Shown here: positions 44,691 through 56,330 of the stretch, one piece after another
Layout: each line of letters starts with the position of its first letter
Position numbering within the stretch: position 1 is the stretch's first letter
Origin: Tanypteryx hageni
Lineage: Eukaryota; Arthropoda; Insecta; Odonata; Petaluridae
DNA length: 64,000 nucleotides
Assembly: GCA_028673005.1 (NCBI GenBank)
Contig: CM054115.1
Coordinates: forward strand, 9,273,654-9,337,653
Direction of reading: 5' to 3'
The notes under the pieces: model-generated
What the model saw: the letters and a program-made list of their open reading frames with translations, nothing else
What the model was told of the DNA's origin: nothing
The model's database searches: none
Program-made: the position numbers and the translations under genes

Positions 44691-45180
44691 GGTGATTGGC
44701 TTGCCGGTGTCGGGGTGGTATATAGGTGGGATGATGCCTGGGAAGGAGGTCGGTCAAGTTAAGTCAATGTTGGGGCGTGCCCCAACTCTCACATACCCAA
44801 AAAATATTACTATGACATAAAACGAAATAAACACTTACATAGGAATGATAAAACTTTGTCCTTCAAAGTAAAATCTGTCACAAATGAGAACTTTCCCCAC
44901 ACAGAAAAGACTACCACAAGCTTTTTATACTCAACAAATACGACTGAGGCCACATGACTTTAGATAAACTTAGGAATTCGAAACTTCAAATTTTTTTGAA
45001 CTTCAAATATTGCAAATATTTATTTTTCAGCTATCTCATGCTGAGACAACAGAGTTAGAAAAAATCACGATAGAGGCAGAATCCTAAAGCGTAACCTGTC
45101 TAAGAAAGTGCATTTATAAACACTATGCCCACAGTGAAAATAATTCTTTTTTGAAGCACATCTGTATATGCTCTCCGGTT
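44691..45180. other. Spacer with one hairpin
   Basis: The perfect hairpin GTTGGGGC-GT-GCCCCAAC lies at about 44769-44786. No gene recognised. Confidence 0.5.
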
Positions 45181-46248
45181 CTACAGCAATTCATTGCGGG
45201 CAATTCGTTGCATGACCATTCATTGCATGGCAATTCGTTGCATGTCAAATTCATTTTTCATTCATTGCAAATTCATCGATGGTAAATTCATCATGGCAAT
45301 TTCATCGCAAGACAAATTCGTCGCAAATTCAGGAATCGTTGAAGAAATAGGAAATAGTATAGCAACTTACCCTCTTAACCAGCGGTTCTTTAACTGGGGT
45401 CCGCGGAGCTATTGCTGGGGGTCCGGGAAAAAATGAGAATTACTAATACTACTGAAATACAAAAATATGCATATTTCTATTTTAAAAAATAATGTATCCA
45501 TTACTTCCAAAAGTCTGTTGATATTACATAACTATATTTAACATCATACATACAGAGAAGTTTACAAAGGGATTTTCTGCCCAAAATAGTGAATATTTTG
45601 ACTCCTCATAGGTATATTATAGTTATAGTAGAAAGATTATTTTTGATATGCCGCCACTGCACTGCCGCTGTGGCGCTAAGTTCACCAAAAGCTTCTAAAC
45701 CTACCACCAAGAAGTGCTGTTGTCCTATGCGTCGGTGGCAACAGTAGTTAGTAGCAGAATGGGGGGGGGGGAGGAACTCGTGTGTTTAAAAGGTTTTCCT
45801 TGATGTAGTTCCAAGTCTACGATGATGGTGGTGCTGCTGTTGCCATTTGACGTATGATGTCATTTCAGTAGCCAATCGTAGCTCAGTACAGACAGTTAGC
45901 AGACGAATTTAAGCAGCCAATGGCAGCTCAGTACAGCCCATGAGCACACTTTTCAAAAAGCTTAACACCAATTTAATTTTATTATTTTTCGATAAATGAA
46001 ATTAATTTATTTAGCAAATAAATTTTTTTTATGAATAACGTAACCACAAGAGTAATGGGTGAGAATAGAAGGAACAACAATTAAAATTTAAAATTTTATT
46101 GCAGAAGAAATGTACATATTGACATATAACAGATAAAAAATGGAAAAATGGAATCGAACCACATAGATCAAGTATTGTTCAAAAAATTTAGGAAACAGGC
46201 ACATTAAAAAAACATTACAACAGAATGTTTGTGACATAGCCAAAAGAA

Positions 46249-47287
46249 TACCGTAAATGCGTATAATGCGCACTTTTTTTTCGAAATATTTGAGTTAAAA
46301 ATTAGGATGCATGTTATACGAGGGTACATAATCTTCCTATTTTCATTTGACCCCATATTTCCACAATTTTGGCACAGTAATTATTGCCCGGGTATCCTCA
46401 TATTTTTATTGGTGATTTTTACGAAAAGTAAGATAGATAATAGTAAAAATTTATTAACTAATTCTATAAACATAAATTAATTAGATATGAAAAGAATGAA
46501 TTCAGTATTTATCCATTTTAAAAGCCAAGAAATTCTTCATCACAACCATTCTTCTTTGATGTTGTTATCGAAATCATCATCTTACGCATGACATCACCTT
46601 ACACCGGCGCCTGGCCTGGTGGTGAGGTAATGGTACTACTTACAATTAGAAACAATGGCAGCTGATGCCTTTGAGTATGCTGGGAGTTGATGCTTCTTGT
46701 AGAACTACCATCAAGTCATCGTTCCCTACTTTTCTCTCAGCATTCATACGTGATTTATTCTTGATTCTTAGAGTCTGTAGTTAATTACGGTTATTTGCTA
46801 TCGTTTTTACGTGCTCCAGAGTGTACTAATAAGGGTAAAACTGAAGGTTGGGCAAACCCGTCCACCTCAGGCGTGTCTAAAACGTATGTACAAAACTTCG
46901 ACATAGGATTATCGTCATTCCTTCATTTTATTAGCTCAAACAATGTCATATGCCCTACTATGAAATTAATATAATTCGATTTATTGTGTATGTCCTAATA
47001 TCACCTTGTAAGTAAACATAAAGTATGTAATGATTGAGTTAGCTGACATTCTTTTGGAAAGTTATTCGAAAATTTCATTTCGAACTTTCATTATGCTACC
47101 AATACAATACCAATAATTCGGTCATTGCTTTAGAACACGTTACACCATCTACTTTATTCTGGAACGGTAACGCTAAAAAAAATCTGTGCGCACTATACGC
47201 GGGTATATAGAAAAATCATAGATTACTAGGCTGAAAACCCCCTGCGCGTTATACGAGGGTGCCCATTATATGGGGGTATTTATGGTA
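46249..47287. mobile_element. pogo-like non-autonomous element in hAT-B
   Basis: TA flanks; left end CCGTAAATGCGTATAATGCG, right end read inwards CCATAAATACCCCCATATAA. Subterminal words GTTATACGAGGGT and TATACGCGGGTATA recur at both ends. About 1.04 kb, no transposase. Confidence 0.75.
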
Positions 47288-47448
47288 ATTCTGAAGCAAG
47301 GCAGATCATGTTTCAAAAAGCGACATACAAAAGCTATCCACCAGACTAACACTGTCATTATTACTATAGCCAAAAAGAAACAAGTCATAAGTACGAACAG
47401 AAGTGATTTTTGTCAGTCTCAATGAATCAATAAATCTAGGAATCAAAT

Positions 47449-48774
47449 CAAATGTTGATCGAAATAGCAATGAAACATTCACGTTAGTCACCATCCATGA
47501 AGTATATATATATTAGTATTTTGCCACTAACACACTCCTGATAAGTAGGAATGGACCAATGTGAATTCAGCTGATCTCCTCGGGAACAAGTGCAATTAAC
47601 ATGAAAGAACTCCAAACAAATGTTGATCGAAATAGCAATGAAACATTCACGTTAGTCACCATCCATTAAGTATATATATATACAGTCAAACTCGGCTATA
47701 ACGAGCGCCACGGGACCGTTTAGTTTTGCTCGTTATAGCCGTTAAACTTAATATCCGTGAAGGCAAAAGCATGCATGCGTATGGTGAAATAAGACATAAG
47801 AAGTAAAAGTGAATATATAAACAGAAAGGTTATTTAGTAAATTTATGAAAAAAAAACCTAAAAATGAGAATAAACTAGAAAACTTAAAGTAAACATACGT
47901 GCATATAAAATTTACTCACAGCTGCATCCTTAATCACTACCCAAGTCGCACTTCCTCATTTTCTTGTTCGTTGTTAGGTTGTTCTCTAGTGCATATAAAA
48001 TCGCTTCTTTGTTTTTCCATAAGGTTGAAACCGTAGACGATGATAAATTAAATTTTTTACACACTTCAACATTTTTTTACCACGTTCTAACTCTTGAATA
48101 ATATCAACCTTTTCGCGAATAAACAAACATTTCCTTTTATGTACGGACATGTTACTCGTTCAAGGGCAAAATCTCAACTGATTTTTGTGATCAACGCTAC
48201 GAACTTTCTTTGCAAACTGTGAGCATACCAATTCCAGGAAGAGTTAATGAGGAGACGGATTAAACGTGGGATTTCTCATATTTACGTGGGAAAGGGTGTT
48301 GGGTGCATTCGGCTGAGCGACGGGGGTGGGCGCCATTGTACATGCCCTCAGCCCCTTACCCCCTTCCAAACACAACCTCCTGGCTGTAAAAGAGCTGGGG
48401 GTTGGGAGGAGAGGACAAAGGACCTCCGCGAGTGCCACTCTACCTGCAAGTTGGGAATACTTGGTTTGGACAAAGGGATTATTTTCTAACAAGAACGCCG
48501 CGGTCTTTAACCTCCCCAAGGGATAGTGTGTAGAGGCTGGACTCAAGAACACAAGGTTACATATTTTGGGTCACTATGAGGATTTAATGGGCTGACCGCC
48601 ACCGCGTTTGAGACAGTGAGAAGTGGTCAAAGTTTGCTCGATATATCCGTGAAGCGTGCTCGTTATATACATGAAATATTTGTATGTAAATGCTCGTAAA
48701 CTTATCTTGGAGGTAGCATTTGCTCACTATAGCCGTGAACTCGTTACAACCGTGCTCGTTATAAACGAGTTTGA

Positions 48775-48817
<43 letters not shown>

Positions 48818-48930
48818 CATTTTGCCACTAACACACCTGATAAAGTAGGAATGGACCAGTGTGAATTCAGCTGATCTCCTCTGGAACAAGTGCAATTAGC
48901 ATGAAAGAACTTCATGCAAAATAAAATACC
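47449..48930. repeat. 168-bp tandem duplication, second unit split
   Basis: Unit 1 is 47449-47616. Unit 2 starts at 47617 and runs to the TA tract at 47680, then continues after the Tigger element from about 48815 (TTTTGCCACTAACACACCTG) to about 48915. Shared words include CAAATGTTGATCGAAATAGC and GTGAATTCAGCTGATCTCCT. Confidence 0.9.
47681..48781 (-). mobile_element. Tigger-like element with N-terminal remnant
   Basis: Ends CAGTCAAACTCGGCTATAAC (47683) and, inwards from the right, CAGTCAAACTCGTTTATAAC. It is inserted in a TA tract. At 47980-48150 the minus strand reads KCLFIREKVDIIQELERG, the start of a Tigger transposase. A GC-rich stretch fills 48244-48552. 1.1 kb. Confidence 0.85.
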
Positions 48931-49669
48931 CACTATTTGATATGCCCAAATCATTTAATTGTAATTGTGCCCAATAGGCAAGGCAATACACTAAGCTGAC
49001 AAACACTGATTGCCACTAATATTAAGCAACCTGGCACCGGCTCCAATATATCACTTCCAAGGTAATATATCAATATCACAACACAAGCACCCAAGGCTAT
49101 CTTGCAGTTAACATAATTATCAAAAGTAAAAGGTTATCAAATAAATAATTACAAAATACATCTAACTTAGAGTTACACTTAATTGAACTAAAGTTAAGGT
49201 TTTACCACCAAATGTATACATACATGTTACTAGTAGATTTTACTAATTCTAGAAACTAAATTAACTACTTTGATAACCTTTTACTTACACTAATACTATA
49301 CCTACATGGCATATTACATACCTCTGGCAATTCTCTCTTTGATATGGTGAACACTACAAATGAGCCATGAAAATCCCGACTCCACAAATATAAAAATATA
49401 AATATACACAAATAAGCCCTCTTGGTAAGACTATTAATGGCCATGCCAAATAAAGTGGAGTTCCCTGCCCTAACAACCCATTCTCGGCACTTGGAATGAT
49501 GAAATTATAAAATCAGTAACACTTCAACATATGCATCAAATGCAACTTTGCTCCTCGAGAGCCTAAAGTGAAGATATGCATTACATGAAAAGAAGCCATA
49601 GTGAAGTATCTCGTGAAATGGTCACTATTATTAAAATTCAAAATGCTGAGATATATATATATATCTAAC
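48931..49669. other. hAT-B interior, no feature recognised
   Basis: AT-rich; nothing supportable. Confidence 0.4.
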
Positions 49670-49873
49670 TACAGTAATACCTTAATATGCAAATAACTAA
49701 GTATCGGCACAACAAATTGTTGATCGTTTTACTATAGATAGTGCACGACATACTCAACGTATCTTAAAACTATAAATAAAATATATAAATACATCAATTA
49801 ATCGATATATTGTTTCAATACATGAAAGGAGCTCCCTGAATGCTTCTACTTCGTATATCGAGGTATTACTGTA
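49670..49873. mobile_element. 204-bp pogo-type MITE
   Basis: TA flanks; left CAGTAATACCTTAATATGC, right read inwards CAGTAATACCTCGATATACG. Confidence 0.85.
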
Positions 49874-50629
49874 TATAATTTTGCCGATTTTTACGTAGGT
49901 CTTACCTTAAAATCAAACTTCTTCAATTATTCCGCTCACATTATTCGCAATTATACATATGCTACTTACGTGGATTCCATACGAGGAAATGAATGCAATT
50001 TCAGATTTGGTTCATTGTTCCATCCCCTCGTCCTCCCGCAGTTGATTGCGGAGCACTTCCGTATTTGCAGGACTTCTTGTCGCTCATTTTATAAAACTAA
50101 TGGAAATGTTGCACGAACAGAAAATGACTTAATTAACACAAAAAGAGTCATATGTATCAACCTGCATAATATGAAGTTGTTAACCATTCATTCATACACT
50201 CCTCTGTAGTCAAAGCATCCTTATCTGTATTAAAAAACTAATGAAAATTCAACAGCCTTTCTTACGTTGACAACTAATGGCAGATGGCGGGCAATTATCT
50301 CCAACTGCTCCAACTCTTTCAAATTCATCACGGTGCTCGCTCATTGGCTGCCGAAGACTGTCATAGAGCAACAACATCACCATTGGTATCGTAGACCAGG
50401 AACCACATGGAACTGCCGAGAACCAATTCCCCCATATAAGTCAGTAGCATGTCAGTACTTTGACAGAACAGGTGTATTTCAATGTAGCGAGCTTAAGTTT
50501 GTTTTCTTTTTAATGGTATTAACACGTTGATATTAACTGGAATTATCTGTCTTGTGAATATTATTATTGCATTTTAAAAATAAACCCATAAATATGTATT
50601 GCTGGATAAAATCTGGTTCATTGACAAAA
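49874..50629. other. hAT-B interior, no feature recognised
   Basis: Nothing supportable. Confidence 0.4.
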
Positions 50630-52098
50630 TGAAAAGGCAATGATTGCGACTCCGATGATGGCGCATCATGTTCAAAAACCATCAAGACACTTCAATCAAA
50701 ACATAAAATACGAAAATATTGTGATAAGTATTTATCAATTGGATTTACGTATACCTGCGTAGGAGATGTAGAAAACCCCACCTGTGTTCTTTGTCACGAA
50801 ACTATCAAATGAATGCATGAAACCCGCCAAACTCCATCGACATTTGGAAACAAAAAATAAATCTGTTGATTATTTTCAAACCAAATGACAAGAATTTTGG
50901 GCAAGCCAAAAGTTAATCGAAAAAACTGCAACTGGCTGCAACGATAAAAAAAACTGTAACAGCATCATATCAAGTTTCGCTGCTGGTTGCAAAAGCTGGA
51001 AAGTCTCACACTATAGCAGAGGAGCTAATTGTACCAGCTGCCAAAATAATAACGAGTACAATGTTGAGAGATAAAGCAGTAAAAGATTTAAATTATATTT
51101 CGTTATCGAATGACACTGTAAAAAATAGAATTGAGGAAATGTCACAAAATATAAAAGAGCAGTTAATTACAAGAGTGCTTAAAAGCCAATATTATTCATT
51201 ACAATTAGATGAGAGTACAGATGTTCCCACATCTTTAAGGTTCTTTGTGAGGAGATGGGGAGTCAACATATACAGCTTCTATTACATGCAGAAGTACGTT
51301 GGTTATCTCGTGGTAAAGTACTCAATCATTTTTTTGAGTTGCGCGATGAAATACGACTATTTTTAATAGATACCAAATTTCACCACAGTGAGCATTTCTA
51401 TGATTTTTTGTGGTTAGCTATGATAGCCTACTTGGCTGATATTTTTACCTGTTTAAATGAACTAAATTTAAGCCTACAAGGTGCAGTTGTAAATAGATTC
51501 AAAGTTGAAGATAAAATAGAAGCGATGATAAAAAAATTACAATTCTGGTCAAATCGTCTCAATAACCATGTGTATGAGTCATTGTCAACACTCAACAATT
51601 TCGTAGAAACCTCCAATGAAGAGTTGTCTGATGAACTACGACGGTTTCATTGAACATTTGCAGACTTTAAAAGACAGCTTCAGGAATTATTTTCCTTTTC
51701 CTGATACTGGTAACAACTGGATCAGAGATCCATTTAATACTGATGTTAATGATGCTAAAAGTTTAAATTCATTTGAGGAAGATAGTATTGTTGAGCTGTC
51801 ATGTGACACATCTTTGAAACTCCGTTACAACCAAACTAATCTCTCAGATTTTTTGTTGTGTCTGAGACCTGATTACACCCATCTTGCAAATAAAGCATTG
51901 AAACATTTGATTCAATTTTGCACAACATATTTATGTGAACAGGCTTTCTCTGTACTTTTGTATGTGAAATCAAAATACAGAAACCGACTGAATGTAGAAT
52001 CGGACCTAAGAATAAAACTTTCTACCATTGAGCCAAACATTGCAGTTCTGACTTCAAAGAAACAACATCATCCTTCGCATAGCAGGAATTCATCGTAA
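50630..52098 (+). pseudogene. hAT-B transposase (ZBED5-like), disrupted
   Basis: Pieces in order: BED-like finger (VENPTCVLCHETIK, near 50770), TAEELIVPAAK-like segment, then [33 protein letters not shown] (first catalytic Asp block), a deletion of roughly 100 codons, [20 protein letters not shown], and the hATC region TYLCEQAFSVLLYVKSKYRN. At least three frameshifts. The domain order is that of ZBED5 / FAM200-related transposases. Confidence 0.87.
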
Positions 52099-52564
52099 TG
52101 TTATGTATTTGTAGTATGCAAGTAATAAGATGAATGTATTTGTCCCAATCTTGTTCAACATCCTTCCTGTTTGGTTATACAAGGAAATGACAAATTATAA
52201 CTGAATAAAAACATTTTCAATGTACCTGAACAACCTTGTATTACTAGAATGTATTACTTATTTTTCCACTTTGTTTTTCACTTAAAAATATTTAATCCAA
52301 GAGACATTTGTAATGCAATATGGTTGTCTTAATTTAAAAAGTTTGTAACTATTATTTTTCTTATTTTACTATGAAATTGGCGCTCACCAAAGAGCACATC
52401 TCATTCTAATGTCATTTATAAACACTGCAATAATTTTTTATACTTGATTCAAAAAGTTATTGTTATGAGAAAGTTAATTTTCTATTTCAAGTTTTTTTTA
52501 TTCTAAGCGTGTTTGTATGTGTGATTGTATAATTATTTGAGATTATATAAGTCTTATAAAAAAT

Positions 52565-52700
52565 CCAAGACCTGATGATGCTACGATCATAGTGAAACTG
52601 CTCGTGCCAAATAAATTTGTGGAAGTGACAAAGTTCTTTCTTTTTCTCGATGAGTAAATTCCACAGGGTTTAGCCTGACCTCATTCTTGATATATGTCCT
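52565..52700 (+). mobile_element. PLE end fragment (PLE5) with hammerhead-like motif
   Basis: CTGATGA (52572), stem II GCTA-CGATCA-TAGT, GAAA (52593), then CTGCTCGTGCCAAATAAATT. The region AAATTTGTGGAA...GAGTAAATTCCAC can form a long imperfect hairpin, and is shared with 41555-41660. The stem III word ACTGCTC is no longer self-complementary, so the ribozyme core looks damaged. Confidence 0.55.
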
Positions 52701-52839
52701 ATCTCCTGTTTGTAAAACGCAACTGAATAAATTAACCTTTTCATGTACGTGGATTTTTTCTTTAAATAGGATAGAACATAAATATATTATATTATTGTTA
52801 CCTAATACTTCATAGGAAGGGGTCCCCAATTTTTACTTT

Positions 52840-53537
52840 CTCCATATACGTAGTGTAGGGGAAAGTATAGTATTCATGAAAAAAATCGACTTCGAGATTT
52901 CAACGGAAATACACGTTTTGAGGTCCCCTGAACATGTTTTGACCATTTACTCAATGTCTGTGTGTGTGTATATGTGATAGCTTTTTGTGGGTGCTCTAAC
53001 TCAAAAACTATTAATCAGGTCAACGTGAAATTTTATAATTAACATTTTTATAAAAGTCAGAAGAACCAAGTAGTTTTTGGTAAAAATCAGTCAACCGGAA
53101 GTGGGTGTTTACTCTTGTCACTTATCCGTTATTTTGAGATATTAGCTTTAATATTTGATAAATGTAAAAATGTATTGTAATAAAAGTTATAGGAAATTTA
53201 ATTTTCTACAACCTTTGTTTGAAACATTTTTTCATATAATGCATTGTTTAAGAGATATCTTGTATTTTAGCTGCCACCACCATGCCACCTACCGATGACT
53301 ATTGTTAACAATTGACAGTTATATCTCAGTAACGCTCCTTTTTCTTTTCTTAATTGTTGGAGCTTTACGGCTATATCCATCATCAGAAGGCTATGCTTTG
53401 AGTTTATTTATGTTCTTTGTAGTCTAAAATTTTCTCGCAGTTTCTTAAAATATTTATTATTATGTAACCTATTTGGAATTTTCAGAAATATTACAGATAT
53501 GGAGAAAGTCATGTGGTGACCACATCAGATTTTTTTG
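52840..53537 (+). repeat. R1 repeat, copy 4
   Basis: Complete: TTTTTACTTTCTCCATATAC to GATATGGAGAAAGTCATGTG and the ACCACATCAGATTTTTTT tail. Inserted just inside the right end of hAT-B, between the GGGGTCC words. Confidence 0.9.
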
Positions 53538-53744
53538 TATGTAAAGGGGGTCCTCAGGCTACCAAAGTTAAAGAACCGCTGCTCTAAACCAATTCGGAAA
53601 AAAGTTTCCCGCAAGTTAACTATTTTGACTCTACTGAAAATTTTAGATAAATGTTACGATTACTATTTTTTTAAAAGGCAGTCATAATATTTATTTATTA
53701 TTGTGTTACTTTGTCGTTATTCAGAATTATTATGGAAGTCATGT

Positions 53745-54438
53745 AAAAAAATCTGATGTGGCCACCACATGACTCTCCATACCTATAATATTTCTAAAAA
53801 ATTCCAAATAGGTTACATAATAAAAATGTACTTCAAGAAATAGAAAATTTTAGACTTTACAAAGAACAGAAATAAACTCAAATCATAGCCTTTCAATATT
53901 GGATATAGCCAAAAAGCTCCAAAAATTAAGAAAATAAAAAGAAGCGTTACTAAGATGTAACTAAGCATCAATTGTTAACAATAGTCGTCGGTAGGTGACG
54001 TGGTGGTGGCAGTTAAATAATTTATTTTTTAAGATCTCTCTTAAACAATGCATTATATAGAAAAATGTTTCGAATGAAGGTTGTAGAAAATTAAATTTCC
54101 TTCAACCTTTATTCCTTTTTTTTTAATATATCTAATATTAAAGCAAATATCTCAAAATAACGGATAAGTGACAAGAGTAAACACCCACTTCCGGTTGACT
54201 GATATGCACCAAAAACTAATCAGTTCTTGTGACTGTCATAGAAATGTTAAATATAAAATTTCGCGTTGACCTGATTAATAGTTTTTGAGTTAGAGCAACC
54301 ACAACAAGCTGTCACATACACGCACACACAGACATCATCGAGAAAATGGCCAAATTGTGTTCAGGGGACCTCATAATGTGGAAATCGATTTTTTTCATGA
54401 AAACAATACTTTTCCCTATACTACATATGGAGAAAGTA
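53745..54438 (-). repeat. R1 repeat, copy 5 (inverted)
   Basis: Begins AAATCTGATGTGGCCACCAC and ends CATATGGAGAAAGTAAAAAT. Same length as copy 4 but opposite orientation, about 200 bp away, outside hAT-B. Confidence 0.9.
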
Positions 54439-54811
54439 AAAATTGTCCTTTTTTATTCAATAGAAACCGAAATATGATGATGTATGTATAAGGAAGGAAG
54501 ATATATGCAGAATACAGAAAATAGATGTTAATTTTTTTTTAAATCTTTAAGGTATTTGCCAATTTTTCAGAATGTTTATAAATGCATAATCAGATTAAGC
54601 ATAAAGTTTACTATAAGATAATGTTAGATTTTGAATCTGTCGTCCATAAAGATTTTTTACTCGCATTCGCATGAGGCAAATTGAGACTTTGTTGCAAGTG
54701 TTATAACAGAATGTGAGTTGATATTTGGCAGTAATACTTAAGTCATGCATTAAAAGTCAATGACGAAAAAATCCCGAAAAAGTGTATCACAGGATTAATG
54801 AAGAAAAGGAT
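54439..54811. other. Interior of the outer inverted-repeat element
   Basis: No coding sequence recognised. Confidence 0.4.
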
Positions 54812-55175
54812 ATACCATTTCCTATTTCCTCAACGATCCGTGAATTTGTCTTGGATAAATTTGACGCGCGATGAATTGCTGTGCAACGAATTGCCATGTG
54901 AAGAATTGGTGATACACCACCCTTTCCCCACTATGTGGAAGACTACAGACTACTTATATATATCTATTTGCTTAAGGGGTTAATGCTAGAAAGTTAAGCA
55001 ACATTTGGAGTGAAAGTTTAAATTCAACTTGACACGAAGAAAAATTCATTTAGAGAGTGTAAACTAAATATAACTAAAGACTAAACTTGTTCTAATCATT
55101 GAGTTAATATTAATGATTTGTTTGTTCTTTTGTGTTGTATGTACAGTGTGATAAGTTTTTTACTTCATGTTACAG

Positions 55176-55368
55176 GAGAGTTTGTGATTGGGCGAGTGAT
55201 TAAAGCAATGAATGCAAGTTGGCATCCTCGCTGTTTCTGCTGTGAATCTTGTGACAAGGAGTTGGCTGACCTTGGCTTCATCAGGAATCGTGGTAGAGCT
55301 CTCTGCCATCAATGCAATGCTAGGGAAAAGGCTATCGGCCTTGGAAAATATGTTTGCCACAAGTGCCA
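55176..55368 (+). CDS. stck: PINCH (LIMS1 / steamer duck) exon, LIM2 into LIM3
   Basis: Acceptor TTCATGTTACAG ends at 55175; donor GTGAGT starts at 55369. The frame, continued from 32819, reads [40 protein letters not shown] and [20 protein letters not shown], then CHKC. It contains the C-x2-C, H and C zinc ligands of LIM2 and the first pair of LIM3. LIM2 to LIM5 link PINCH to partners such as Rsu1 and Nck2 in known animals. The exon is 193 bases, phase 1 to phase 2. Confidence 0.97.
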
Positions 55369-55641
55369 GTGAGTCAAAATTGCAAGTAATGTACTTATAT
55401 AGCAGGTATGGCTGGAACCCAAATAAAATCTCAGATTTGGGTAGGCAGTGTGTCAAATATTGTCCTCTAAAAAAGATACAGGCATATCTTGCATGTGATG
55501 AATATTCATGCAACACAGGAATTCCATATCTTGCAACACTCTTGCAAGACCCTGTGTTTCAACCATACTAGATTGCACATAATGAAAAAATATTAGAAAT
55601 ACATGAAGCGTAAATCACCCTAGATCTCTTTAACTCCACAG
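55369..55641 (+). other. stck: PINCH intron of 273 bp
   Basis: GT...AG intron between two PINCH exons. It is TE-free as far as I can see, in contrast to the 22.4-kb intron before it. Confidence 0.9.
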
Positions 55642-55783
55642 TGGTATGATTGATGACAAGCCATTGCGATTCCGCGGGGAAGTGTATCATCCTTACCATT
55701 TCAATTGCACAGCTTGTGGTACAGAACTCAACTCTGATGCTAGAGAAGTTAAGAGTCGTCCAGGTTACTCAGCAAATGATCTG
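55642..55783 (+). CDS. stck: PINCH (LIMS1 / steamer duck) exon, LIM3
   Basis: Acceptor ACTCCACAG ends at 55641; donor GTAAGC starts at 55784. The frame reads GMIDDKPLRFRGEVYHPYHF, NCTACGTELNSDAREVKSRP and GYSANDL. It gives the middle zinc ligands of LIM3 (H..C, C-x2-C). The VKSRPG..AND segment is, from memory, present in insect PINCH and absent in vertebrate LIMS1. The exon is 142 bases and ends in phase 0. The next exon was not found before 64000. Confidence 0.97.
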
Positions 55784-55808
55784 GTAAGCCCATTCATGAA
55801 ATGTTCTT

Positions 55809-56330
55809 ATTACTTTCTCCATACGTATTATAGGAGAAATTATTGTTTTCGTGAAAAAAAAATCGATTTTGAGATTTCAATGGAAATACATGTTTTGAGG
55901 TCCCCTGAACTCATTATTACCATTTTGTCGATTATGTCATTGTGCCTGTATGTCTGTGTGATAGGAAATTAGTGGGTGCTCGAACTCAAAAACTATTAAT
56001 CAGTTCAATGCAAAATTTTATATTTGACATTTTTATTAAACGACAAGAGTTGATTTGTTTTTGGGTAAAATCAGTCAATGGGAAGTGGGTGTGTTTACTC
56101 TTGTGTCACTTATCTGTTTATTTCAAATATTTGCTTTAATAATTGATCATTGTAAAAAATTATTGGAATAAAAGTTGTAGGGAATTTAATTTTCTACAGT
56201 TTTTATTTGAAACATTTTCCCATATAATGCATTTTTCAAGAGATATTTTAAAAAACACTTTTTAGCTAGAAATATTACAGGTACAGAGAAAGTCATGTTG
56301 TGGCCACATAAGTATTTTTTTATTAAAGAT
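55809..56330 (+). repeat. R1 repeat, copy 6, near the exon 4 donor
   Basis: TTACTTTCTCCATACGTATT starts 26 bp after the PINCH exon end. It ends GAGAAAGTCATGTTGTGGCC. It lacks about 150 bp of the 3' half compared with copy 4. Confidence 0.88.

Larger units (their letters stand above)
45380..53581 (+). mobile_element. hAT element hAT-B, expanded by nested insertions
   Basis: The 16-bp ends CAGCGGTTCTTTAACT match perfectly at 45380 and, inverted, at 53566-53581. Flanks CTCTTAAC (45372-45379) and CTCTAAAC (53582-53589) are an 8-bp target duplication with one change. Subterminal GGGGTCC words occur at both sides. The + strand carries a ZBED5-like transposase. The 8.2-kb length is due to nested pogo-type elements, a PLE piece and an R1 copy. 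Confidence 0.92.
45181..54930. mobile_element. Inverted-repeat element interrupted by hAT-B
   Basis: Left end 45186-45365 and right end 54812-54925 are inverted copies. Both carry repeated GCAATTCGTTGCATG-like words (read on opposite strands) and, further in, the well conserved CAACGAT..GTGAATTTG / TATTTCCTCAACGAT. Taking out hAT-B and one R1 copy leaves about 0.9 kb, so the original was a small non-autonomous element of unknown family. Confidence 0.75.

Noticed and set aside
45186..45340. Short periodic GCAATTCATTG words as a satellite or CRISPR array
   Set aside because: Spacing is irregular and the same words recur inverted at 54860, which fits transposon ends better.
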